This document shows positions 1 to 4,833 of a DNA stretch of 5,823 nt, in pieces. Numbering within the stretch: position 1 is the first letter of the stretch; every line of letters starts with the position of its first letter. This stretch comes from Methanomethylicus sp964513415 (lineage in GTDB: Archaea > Thermoproteota > Methanomethylicia > Methanomethylicales > Methanomethylicaceae): NCBI GenBank assembly GCA_964513415.1, contig CAZEMX010000121.1, forward strand, positions 1-5,823, written 5' to 3'. The notes under the pieces were generated by a model that ran no database searches, was not told where the DNA came from, and was given only the letters and a program-made list of their open reading frames with translations. The position numbers were made by a program, and so were the translations under genes.

Positions 1-465
1 TCCGGCAACTTCTTCGGCTTCAAGGTCTACTCCCGGCAGATAAACGACGCCCTCTTCAGCATCAAGAACATCAGGTGGTGGGAGCTCTACCACGTGAAGG
101 GCAGCCCCGGAAGGTTCGCCTTCCTGATAATCCCCGAGGAAAGGGTGCAGGACGAGGCGGCGTTCCGGGCGGAGATATCCGCATCGCTCGCAAAGACCTT
201 CGTCGAGTACGACGCCGTGGACACCGGCAGGCAGTTCATCCTCGACCCTGCGGGCGGCGGCGCGAACAACCGGACCGGCACGTCCCAAGAGCAGCTCATA
301 GAGGTCATGATAACGCGCCCGGAGGCATACGGCGTCATCGACCGGGAGATAAAGCGCCGCCTGCAGGAGGGGCGCGCGATGGGCCAGCAGAAGCCCAAGC
401 GGATAATCAAGGTCGAGAGCGAGGAGGAGCTGAAGAGGCTGACTGCGGAGAAGCTGCGGGCGTAG
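1..465 (+). CDS. C-terminal part of a possible adenylate-forming (PaaK/F390-synthetase-like) enzyme, 5' truncated
   Basis: The reading frame is open from base 1 to the TAG at 463-465, giving 154 residues of a protein whose start lies outside the window. The first visible stretch (NFFGFKVYSRQINDALFSI, residues 3-21) resembles the hinge and small C-terminal domain of phenylacetate-CoA ligase / coenzyme F390 synthetase-like proteins, where a G-x-K-V segment is followed by a helix (xxQIxxAL). A strand FAFLIIPEE and an amphipathic helix follow, as expected for that alpha/beta lid domain. The last 25 residues are highly charged (KRIIKVESEEELKRL) and look like an added tail. The family assignment is by eye on a fragment without the ATP-binding core, so it is tentative; that this is a real coding region is much surer. 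The codon use, rich in GC3 with ATA and AGG, matches the other resident genes. Confidence 0.6.
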   Translation, partial: SGNFFGFKVYSRQINDALFSIKNIRWWELYHVKGSPGRFAFLIIPEERVQDEAAFRAEISASLAKTFVEYDAVDTGRQFILDPAGGGANNRTGTSQEQLIEVMITRPEAYGVIDREIKRRLQEGRAMGQQKPKRIIKVESEEELKRLTAEKLRA

Positions 466-474
466 CCGGGTCAC

Positions 475-509
475 TCCTCTCCCATCCTTCTCCGTCTCTT
501 CTCCCCCCG
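475..509 (+). terminator. Pyrimidine-rich tract after the first gene
   Basis: Starting ten bases after the first gene's stop, the plus strand becomes almost pure C and T for about 35 bases. Archaeal termination often uses pyrimidine- or T-rich tracts without a hairpin, so this may end the first transcript. There is no strong stem here. The rest of 466-655 contains only AT-rich promoter DNA for the next gene. Confidence 0.3.
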
Positions 510-586
510 CGCAGCCCGCTGCCGGCGATGCCGCTCTGTTTCATCCTCTGCCTCCCGCTTTCGCTTAAGGCGCTTTATCTCACCAA

Positions 587-609
587 TTAATTTTTTTAAA
601 AAAAATTAA
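587..609. repeat. AT-only palindrome upstream of the coiled-coil gene
   Basis: Eleven bases (TTAATTTTTTT) are followed by one A and then their exact reverse complement. It is the most AT-rich spot in a GC-rich window and lies just upstream of the TATA box at 620-627. It may be a regulator binding site, a melting element, or a late terminator for the upstream gene. Confidence 0.4.
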
Positions 610-611
610 AT

Positions 612-630
612 GAAATATATTTAAATATTC
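612..630 (+). promoter_or_regulatory. TATA-box region for the coiled-coil surface protein
   Basis: TTTAAATA at 620-627 lies within an AT-rich stretch. Its centre is about 32 bases before the GTG start at 656. Archaeal transcription usually begins 25-27 bases downstream of the TATA centre, so the message would have a leader of only a few bases. Confidence 0.6.
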
Positions 631-655
631 TTCAACGCTCTTATCATCACAGGAC

Positions 656-1432
656 GTGTTTGACTTGTCATCAGAAAGCACCCCGACTGGAAAGCGGCGT
701 GACCTCACGAAGGCCGCACTAGCAATAGCTGTCATCGCAGTCGCCGCTGCAACCGGACTTGTATACTTCCAGCTCAGCGGTCAGCTGGGCTCGTTGCAGG
801 CTGACCACAGCGCCCTTCAGGGGCAGTACGCCTCCCTCAACACCACCTATGTTGCACTCAACGGGAGCTACAATTCCCTGACCGCTGACCACAGCGCCCT
901 TCAGGCTGACCACAGCGCCCTTCAGGGGCAGTACGCCTCCCTCAACACCACCTACGTGGCCCTGAGCGGGGACTACGACGAACTGGCCGCAAACTACAAC
1001 GGCCTGCAGGCGGACTACTCTGGTCTCCAGGGCGAGTACAACGCCTTGGCAGACGACTACGAAGGGCTTGAGGACAGCTATGACGCCCTGCTCCTCGAGC
1101 GCAACGGCCTGTATGACATCGCCAACTACCTTGTGAACTACACGATCTGCAGCAACGAGCAGGATACGATACCCGGAGGCTACTACCTGCACTGGACCCA
1201 GCAGGTCCCGCACAACGGCTACATCACCATAACGTGGTCATCCAACGACTACATCTGGTTCAGGATATACGGCGCCAACGGCGACTACTTCGTGGAGAGC
1301 TCTGACGAGGTCTACCAGAAGACCGGCACGATCACGCTCCCGGTGACCGCAGGGATGACCGAGTTCCAGATATACCACTACAGTACCTCATCCTCCGCGA
1401 CTGTTACGTATTCCATGGTGCTATGGTACTGA
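656..1432 (+). CDS. Membrane-anchored surface protein with a heptad coiled coil and a beta-rich C-terminal domain
   Basis: The 258-residue product has a basic N-terminal stretch (KRRDLTK), then one hydrophobic helix (about residues 20-38) that should act as a signal anchor, leaving the rest outside the cell. Residues 47-145 have leucine at exactly every seventh position (15 leucines, 14 heptads), with Tyr or His four residues after each: Lxxx[Y/H]xx. This should form a long coiled-coil stalk. Residues 150-258 are rich in beta-branched and aromatic residues (WTQQVPHNGYITITWSS, GTITLPVTAGMTEFQIY) and look like a beta-sandwich of the kind found in archaeal surface proteins. N-glycosylation sequons are visible at N62, N69, N97 and N161. 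The GTG start is chosen because it follows the TATA box by about 32 bases. The gene contains internal DNA repeats and is followed by a T8 run, suggesting a single-gene transcript. Function unknown; a spacer, adhesin or cell-envelope scaffold is plausible. Confidence 0.85.
   Translation: MFDLSSESTPTGKRRDLTKAALAIAVIAVAAATGLVYFQLSGQLGSLQADHSALQGQYASLNTTYVALNGSYNSLTADHSALQADHSALQGQYASLNTTYVALSGDYDELAANYNGLQADYSGLQGEYNALADDYEGLEDSYDALLLERNGLYDIANYLVNYTICSNEQDTIPGGYYLHWTQQVPHNGYITITWSSNDYIWFRIYGANGDYFVESSDEVYQKTGTITLPVTAGMTEFQIYHYSTSSSATVTYSMVLWY
797..849 (+). repeat. 53-bp direct repeat, copy A (inside coiled-coil gene)
   Basis: This stretch is identical base for base to 902-954. The offset is 105 bases, exactly 35 codons or five heptads, so gain or loss of one unit keeps both the reading frame and the coiled-coil register. 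Confidence 0.9.
884..925 (+). repeat. 21-bp tandem repeat, two perfect units
   Basis: Units 884-904 and 905-925 are identical and each encodes one seven-residue unit (ADHSALQ). A third identical unit is at 800-820. The tandem pair marks recent heptad duplication by slippage or unequal recombination. Confidence 0.9.
902..954 (+). repeat. 53-bp direct repeat, copy B (inside coiled-coil gene)
   Basis: Second copy of the 53-bp unit at 797-849. The copies diverge after base 954, at a synonymous T/C difference in a tyrosine codon. Confidence 0.9.
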
Positions 1433-1448
1433 CCCTGCCACATCCCAC

Positions 1449-1456
1449 TTTTTTTT
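1449..1456 (+). terminator. T8 terminator after the coiled-coil gene
   Basis: A run of eight T residues begins about 17 bases after the stop of the surface-protein gene. Oligo-T in the non-template strand is the usual archaeal intrinsic termination signal. The rest of the 218-base gap to the next gene holds a purine-rich stretch and no gene I can support. Confidence 0.6.
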
Positions 1457-1610
1457 GAGCACTGCGCCCGGAAGGGCTGAACCTCTGCCTGACGCCAGGA
1501 TGTGGATGATGCGACGTGCAATGAGCCATGGGAGGAAAGGGGAAGCGCAAAGGGCTGGAAACGCTGGCGGCGGTGCAGGCGCAGCGGCTCCGGATCCCAC
1601 GGCCGGCAAT

Positions 1611-1621
1611 TTATAAATAAA
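1611..1621 (+). promoter_or_regulatory. TATA box for the ProC-like gene
   Basis: TTATAAATAAA has its centre about 35 bases before the TTG at 1651. This predicts a very short leader and supports the TTG as start. Confidence 0.65.
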
Positions 1622-1650
1622 TCTTGAGCCACCGTCTTAAACGCTGATAC

Positions 1651-2304
1651 TTGGGTGAACTTACCTTGGACCGCGTGCTCATAATAGGCCCGCTGGAGCC
1701 GGGCAGCCCCTTCAACAGGCTGGTCTCGCCTCTGCCCGACGGCTCATCCCCCTCCGCCGAGCTGCTGTGCCCGGAGGGCGGGAGGAGCCCCGGGGTGCGG
1801 GAGGCGATCGGACGCTCTAGCATAATCGTGCTTGCTGGGGACCCCGCCAGGTCTAGGGCGGTGGCCGACGACATATGGCACCTCCTCCGGCAGAAGGTCG
1901 TCCTGTCGACCGACGAGATGATGACCATCGACACGCTCAGGTCCATCTGCCCGCTATCGAAGGTGGCGCGCGGCTCTTTCTGCATAGGCGGCGACGTCGA
2001 CCGGAACCTCCTGCTCCTCTCTGCGGACGGCTCCCTCTCCGGAGGTGACCTCCAGTCCCTGCGATCCGCGCTCTCCCCGCTGGGCGAGATCCTGACCGTC
2101 AATGAGCCGCTCCTCGAAGCAGCACTCTCCGAAGCCAGGTCGGCATCAGCTGCATTATCGAGGCTGCTGGGCGAACTAAAGGAGTCCTCCAGCATAGACC
2201 GGGACATCTGCGAGTATCTGCTGGGGTGGGTCCTCTACGGGGTCGGCGACGCGGCAATAAAGGGCAAGAGGCTCGACGAGGCCCTCCTGCCGCCGGGCGA
2301 ATAA
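1651..2304 (+). CDS. Short, degenerate pyrroline-5-carboxylate reductase (ProC)-like protein
   Basis: The 217-residue product follows the layout of ProC-family NAD(P)-dependent reductases, which are usually about 260-280 residues. An N-terminal strand (RVLIIGP, 8-14) stands where the Rossmann beta strand would be. IIVLAGDP (58-65) resembles the ProC 'VILAVKP' step. VVLST.......IDTLRSICP (83-101) matches the segment after it, and LLLSADGSLSGGDLQSL (121-137) plus LSPLGEILTVNEPLLEA (141-157) resemble the domain boundary. The glycine-rich NADP loop (GxGxxG) is absent, being replaced by GPLEPGSP, the conserved SGSGPA segment is not recognisable, and the C-terminal dimer domain is shortened. Either the protein has lost catalysis and serves as a binding or regulatory protein, or the resemblance is only structural. 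An in-frame TGA at 1645-1647 excludes an upstream start, so TTG 1651 is the first possible start. The next gene has its own promoter. Confidence 0.6.
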   Translation: MGELTLDRVLIIGPLEPGSPFNRLVSPLPDGSSPSAELLCPEGGRSPGVREAIGRSSIIVLAGDPARSRAVADDIWHLLRQKVVLSTDEMMTIDTLRSICPLSKVARGSFCIGGDVDRNLLLLSADGSLSGGDLQSLRSALSPLGEILTVNEPLLEAALSEARSASAALSRLLGELKESSSIDRDICEYLLGWVLYGVGDAAIKGKRLDEALLPPGE

Positions 2305-2337
2305 CCGTCCGACATGCCCTCGCCATTGAAGCGGCGT

Positions 2338-2350
2338 TAATATTATAATC
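2338..2350 (+). promoter_or_regulatory. TATA box for the membrane-protein gene; decides its start
   Basis: TATTATAA at 2341-2348 has its centre about 36 bases before ATG 2381. The in-frame ATG at 2354 is only about 9 bases from the TATA centre, upstream of any expected transcription start, so 2381 is the better start. Confidence 0.6.
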
Positions 2351-2380
2351 AACATGCAGCAATATCTGATTCTGATCACG

Positions 2381-3133
2381 ATGGCTGAGGTCGTCCACAG
2401 GGAGGCGCGCCGGGGCGTCACCTGGCGCCAGCCCGCCGTATGCGCAGCCACGACGGCAGTCTGCACTGCCCTCGCGATTTGGGCGGTCGTCGCCGCCCCG
2501 GTCGCGCTCGTCCCCGGCATCTCCGGGCTCTACATCGCCGCGGCGGTCTACGTGCCCGTGGCGCTCTGGTTCGGCATCTGGGGATGCGTTGCGGGATACT
2601 TCAGCTGCATCTTCATGGGCCTCTACTTCGGGATGCCCCTCGACTTCGTTATCGTCTGGTCCCTCGCGGACCTCTTCGAGGGCCTGGTGCCGCTGGTCAT
2701 CTACCGGCGCTTCATGATCAGCCCCGCAGCCCCGCTGAGGAACCCCAAAAGGACTTACGCCCTCGCCGGGCTCCTTGCGCTGAACGCCGCCGCATCTGCC
2801 GTAGCGCTCACGAACGCCATGACCGAAGCCTTCATCGCCACCTTCTTCACCGGGATCGCCATCTACGCGGCGCTCGTGGCGACCGAGGACCGCAGGACGT
2901 GGCTGGTCTGGCTGGCGGTCGGCGTCTTCCTGGCCGGCATCATCTCCGGGATATTCGGGGTCGGCGCCCTCGCCCTCTTCGGGAGCGTGCCCGTGGATGT
3001 CTTCCCAACTGCCCTCTTCGGCTGGGTCTTCGGCGACATAATGGTCCTGATAACTATAGGCACCATACTGACGCTGGTCGTCACGCCCTACCTTATGAGG
3101 ACCGTCATCTACGTCCGGGCGTTCTTCTCGTAG
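2381..3133 (+). CDS. Polytopic membrane protein, possibly ECF-transporter S-component-like
   Basis: From ATG 2381 the product is 250 residues and nearly all hydrophobic, with about six membrane helices. Recognisable pieces are a first helix near residues 18-42, a long hydrophobic pair LYIAAAVYVPVALWFGIWG...GYFSCIFMGLYFG, the loop helix WSLADLFEGLVPLVIYRRF, and a late WVFGDIMVLITIGTILTLVV helix. An acidic residue set in a gap between helices (xxADLFEGLVP, xxFGDIM) is reminiscent of small-molecule uptake S components and MASE1-type sensor domains, but no family is certain. No ligand-binding motif identifies a substrate. Its last 40 codons lie in a perfect 135-bp repeat whose second copy overlaps the end of cas6. 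The inferred ancestral neighbour was cas6, convergent with a 25-bp overlap. The gene itself is intact. Confidence 0.8.
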   Translation: MAEVVHREARRGVTWRQPAVCAATTAVCTALAIWAVVAAPVALVPGISGLYIAAAVYVPVALWFGIWGCVAGYFSCIFMGLYFGMPLDFVIVWSLADLFEGLVPLVIYRRFMISPAAPLRNPKRTYALAGLLALNAAASAVALTNAMTEAFIATFFTGIAIYAALVATEDRRTWLVWLAVGVFLAGIISGIFGVGALALFGSVPVDVFPTALFGWVFGDIMVLITIGTILTLVVTPYLMRTVIYVRAFFS

Positions 3134-3145
3134 CCGGGCCGCGCC
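3011..3145 (+). repeat. 135-bp perfect direct repeat, left copy
   Basis: All 135 bases recur at 3786-3920, offset 775. I compared the copies base by base and found no mismatch. This copy holds the last 40 codons and stop of the membrane-protein gene plus 12 bases. Base 3010 (T) differs from 3785 (C), and 3146 (C) differs from 3921 (T), which fixes the ends. Confidence 0.97.
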
Positions 3146-3264
3146 CAGGTGCGTGGCGCTCTTTTTCGGTCCGCCTGTGGCTGGCAGCCGTACCAGCTCA
3201 GTATCAAGCCCTGATGGACGCCGTAGCGGTATTTTGGGCTGTGGGTGCAGCGAAGCCGGTTAAC

Positions 3265-3272
3265 CTTTTTTA
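3265..3272 (+). promoter_or_regulatory. Weak candidate TATA box for the toxin-antitoxin pair
   Basis: CTTTTTTA has its centre about 29 bases before the GTG at 3297, preceded by the palindrome GGTTAACC (3258-3265). The palindrome could be an operator for autoregulation by the antitoxin or complex, a common trait of these modules, but this is inference. Confidence 0.35.
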
Positions 3273-3296
3273 GGGGGGCGTGAGTCTTATTCTCTG

Positions 3297-3479
3297 GTGG
3301 AAAGGTTGACCGAATCCGTTCTCGAGAAGATGGAAAAGATGGACCGGAAGCTCGACGCGCTGAAAGAATTCCTCGAGGATGTCTTCATAACGCCTGAAGA
3401 GAGCGAGCTTGCTAAAGAGGCTGACAAGGCGGTAAGGCTCAAGAAGTTCGATGAGCTGGTCCCTCTAGATGGCGTTTAA
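3297..3479 (+). CDS. RelB-like antitoxin of a type II toxin-antitoxin pair
   Basis: A 60-residue, highly charged protein starting with GTG. Residues 1-30 (RLTESVLEKMEKMDRKLDAL) form an amphipathic helix suited to dimerisation. The second half (TPEESELAKEADKAVRLKKFDELVPLD) resembles archaeal RelB-type antitoxins, which end in a helix and strand that wrap around the toxin. It lies directly before the RelE-like gene and overlaps it by 11 bases, the usual antitoxin-first order with translational coupling. The role would be to bind and neutralise the toxin and probably to repress the shared promoter. I see no clear DNA-binding ribbon-helix-helix motif. Its small size, overlap and partner make the call fairly strong although the sequence itself is poorly conserved. 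Confidence 0.8.
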   Translation: MERLTESVLEKMEKMDRKLDALKEFLEDVFITPEESELAKEADKAVRLKKFDELVPLDGV

Positions 3480-3744
3480 CGTCTTCCTGAATCGGCAGGC
3501 GGCAAAATCCCTTGCCGAGCTCGAGCCCAAACTTAAGGGACAGATAATGGAAAAACTCAAGGAGCTTGAGCATTACCCTAAACTCAAGCTAGACTTCGTC
3601 AAGATCTGCGGTGAGGCGGATACCTTCCGCCTGCGCTCGGGCGATTATCGGGCCCTGTTCAAGGTCTACGAGAAGGAGAGGGTTATAGTCGTCCTAAAGA
3701 TTGACCACCGGCGTAAATTCTACAAAAATCTCCCACGGCAATAG
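3469..3744 (+). CDS. relE: RelE/ParE-family toxin
   Basis: A 91-residue basic protein with the RelE fold order: an N-terminal strand (FNVFLNRQAAKSL), a helical hairpin (LEPKLKGQIMEKLKELEHYP), then a beta sheet with TFRLRSGDYRALFKVYEKERVIVVLKIDHRRKFYKN. The signature stretch FRLRSGDYRxxFKV and the terminal IDHRRKFYK are typical. R54, R56, R61, H80, R81, R82 and Y85 are the likely RNA-contacting or catalytic residues. RelE toxins cut mRNA in the ribosome and arrest growth when the antitoxin is lost; ParE relatives, with the same fold, poison gyrase instead, and the basic C-terminus favours RelE. The ATG overlaps the antitoxin's 3' end by 11 bases. All core parts are present, so the toxin looks intact. 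It is convergent with cas6. Confidence 0.88.
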   Translation: MAFNVFLNRQAAKSLAELEPKLKGQIMEKLKELEHYPKLKLDFVKICGEADTFRLRSGDYRALFKVYEKERVIVVLKIDHRRKFYKNLPRQ

Positions 3745-3763
3745 CCATTCTTTCAGGAATGGC
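3744..3763 (+). terminator. Hairpin directly after the toxin stop
   Basis: GCCATTC and GAATGGC form a perfect 7-bp stem around a 6-base loop, beginning in the last base of the toxin's TAG. No T-run follows. It could stabilise or end the toxin message, or serve as a recombination site. Confidence 0.45.
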
Positions 3764-3908
3764 CGTCGAAGCCTGCTTCGCCCTCGCCCTCTTCGGCTGG
3801 GTCTTCGGCGACATAATGGTCCTGATAACTATAGGCACCATACTGACGCTGGTCGTCACGCCCTACCTTATGAGGACCGTCATCTACGTCCGGGCGTTCT
3901 TCTCGTAG
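3759..3908 (+). pseudogene. Orphan 3' copy of the membrane-protein gene (49-codon ORF)
   Basis: The right copy of the 135-bp repeat carries the last 40 codons of the membrane protein in the same form as at 3011-3133. It is preceded in frame by ATG 3759 and eight further codons (MAVEACFAL), so a 49-residue hydrophobic peptide could in principle be made. It would be a single membrane hairpin. No promoter or ribosome binding site is evident, and the ATG lies inside the post-toxin hairpin. Most likely it is a duplicated remnant kept because the same DNA encodes the end of cas6 on the other strand. The junction reads ALALFG-WVFGD, which would fit a 39-bp in-frame deletion between two ALFG-encoding repeats of the parent gene. 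Confidence 0.6.
3767..3780. repeat. Palindrome next to the right repeat copy
   Basis: CGAAGC-CT-GCTTCG is a perfect 6-bp inverted repeat with a 2-base centre. It ends 5 bases before the 135-bp repeat and may have helped form the breakpoint. Confidence 0.5.
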
Positions 3909-3920
3909 CCGGGCCGCGCC
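3786..3920 (+). repeat. 135-bp perfect direct repeat, right copy
   Basis: Identical to 3011-3145. On the minus strand, 3884-3920 encodes the last 11 residues and TAG stop of Cas6, so this copy is functional for cas6 while the left copy serves the membrane-protein gene. Confidence 0.97.
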
Positions 3921-4732
3921 TCCCTCTGGCCCATCCACGCCCTGGCGACCCCGAAGCCAGCGGTCCTGTCCTTCCCGATGTTGCTGTACTCCGCGAAGTC
4001 GAGGAGCTCCGCCACCCGCCCCGCGTACTCCCTGTCCGCCATCTCGTACTTCACCCAGCCGGTGAAACCGGACCTCGCCTTCGCCCTCTCGACCATGATC
4101 CTCTGGACCGAGAGCTCGTAGCCGATAACCCCGACCCTCCTCCGGACCCACCCCCTGAACGCCGAGATCTCGTCCTTGCTTGCCCTCTTGCCCGAGAACT
4201 TGTTCCAGACCCTGAGCAGGTTCATGAGCGCGAGCTCCGGCTCCGGGAAGAGCGAATAGTAGCGCGCTCCCTTCACCGCGAAGAGCGTGGGCGTCTCGAA
4301 CCTCATGCCGAACTTGAGGAGCCCCTCCCCGCCAATCTCCGCGCCGAACCTCCCCCCGAGCTCGCCGTAGCCCCTCTGCTCGACCCGGATCTCGCCGATC
4401 TGCATCTCGCAGTCCCTTATCATGGCAATCCCCGGGGACGACACGCACGCCACGACGTCCTGGACTATCGAGTCGTCGAGGACCTTGATGACCATCCTGC
4501 AGGGGCTGGAGCAGTCCGCAAGGTACCCGTCGGCGTACTTCTCCTTGGACTTGAAGTATAATGGCTCGACCGTGAAAGGCTTGAGGACGTCGAGCTGGTG
4601 CAGCGCCAGCGCCCTGGCGGGGTCCGCCATCCTGATCATGTGGAGGGCCATCGCCCTGGCGACATGGCCCGTAAACCTCGGCATCCTAAAGTCCCTCTGC
4701 GCGTTCAGATGCAGGGTGATCTTTGTGGGCAT
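3884..4732 (-). CDS. cas6: CRISPR-associated endoribonuclease Cas6
   Basis: The 282-residue product fits Cas6 (COG5551-like), the metal-independent nuclease that cuts CRISPR transcripts inside each repeat to yield crRNAs. The N-terminal RAMP/ferredoxin-like domain has the typical FTGHVARAMALHMIR (20-34) followed by ALALHQLDVLKPFTVEPLY (41-59). H31 is a candidate catalytic histidine, with H23 and H45 as alternatives. The second domain has FETPTLF (145-151), FTGWVKYEM (223-231) and LLDFAEYSNIGKDRTAGFG (243-261), which contains the family's glycine-rich loop. Family members usually end soon after this loop. Here about 20 more residues follow, the last 11 of them encoded antisense to the membrane-protein repeat. 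It diverges from cas2 across a 101-bp region with a TATA box (TTTTAAG, 4758-4763) about 29 bases before its ATG, so it is probably transcribed leaderless. Confidence 0.93.
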   Translation of the reverse strand: MPTKITLHLNAQRDFRMPRFTGHVARAMALHMIRMADPARALALHQLDVLKPFTVEPLYFKSKEKYADGYLADCSSPCRMVIKVLDDSIVQDVVACVSSPGIAMIRDCEMQIGEIRVEQRGYGELGGRFGAEIGGEGLLKFGMRFETPTLFAVKGARYYSLFPEPELALMNLLRVWNKFSGKRASKDEISAFRGWVRRRVGVIGYELSVQRIMVERAKARSGFTGWVKYEMADREYAGRVAELLDFAEYSNIGKDRTAGFGVARAWMGQREARPGYEKNART

Positions 4733-4756
4733 GCCAAGACATATGTCGCGCCGGGG

Positions 4757-4764
4757 CTTAAAAC
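4757..4764 (-). promoter_or_regulatory. TATA box for cas6
   Basis: On the minus strand this reads GTTTTAAG. Its centre is about 29 bases before the cas6 ATG, close to the spacing expected for a leaderless archaeal transcript. Confidence 0.5.
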
Positions 4765-4794
4765 ACTCCCCCTGCGCCCACCTCAGCGAACCTG

Positions 4795-4801
4795 TTTTAT
4801 A
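4795..4801 (+). promoter_or_regulatory. TATA box for cas2
   Basis: TTTTATA has its centre about 36 bases before the cas2 ATG at 4834, predicting a leader of about 10 bases. With the cas6 box it forms a compact divergent promoter in which a single regulator could control both genes. Confidence 0.55.
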
Positions 4802-4833
4802 CCGTTGCGACAGAGGTTCTCCTGTGGGCTGCG

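Larger units (their letters stand above)
3146..3785 (+). mobile_element. Inserted toxin-antitoxin segment between the direct repeats
   Basis: These 640 bases lie between the two identical repeat copies and carry the antitoxin-toxin pair with flanking non-coding DNA. In the coding part, AAA lysine and other AT-ending codons are visibly more common than in the neighbouring genes, which fits foreign origin. No transposase, integrase or clear terminal inverted repeats are present, so this is not a standard insertion sequence. Weak inverted repeats sit at both edges (3141-3145 with 3155-3159; 3767-3780). Confidence 0.6.

Noticed and set aside
461..470. CGTAGCCGGG shared with the ends of the 135-bp repeat (3129-3138, 3904-3913)
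   Set aside because: Ten bases around a TAG stop in GC-rich DNA can match by chance and nothing beyond them is shared.
797..954. Possible CRISPR array from the repeated units
   Set aside because: The repeats are in-frame heptad codons of a coiled coil, only two to three copies, with coding spacers; not a CRISPR array.
719..1213. Minus-strand frame opposite the coiled-coil gene
   Set aside because: It is open only because the opposite gene is repetitive; it has no promoter or family resemblance.
1500..1620. Short frames of 30-38 codons (ATG 1500 and ATG 1528) before the ProC-like gene
   Set aside because: Both end inside the TATA box of the next gene, have no promoter of their own and are of biased composition; chance ORFs are likely.
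2354..2380. Upstream ATG for the membrane protein
   Set aside because: It lies only about 9 bases from the TATA centre, before the expected transcription start, so it would not be on the message.
3146..3785. Classical insertion sequence or integron-like cassette
   Set aside because: No transposase or integrase, no clear terminal inverted repeats and a duplication far too long for a normal target-site duplication.
3701..4561. 286-codon plus-strand frame across the repeat and antisense to cas6
   Set aside because: Its translation is Pro/Arg/His-rich low-complexity sequence, typical of an antisense frame in GC-rich DNA, and it conflicts with cas6.
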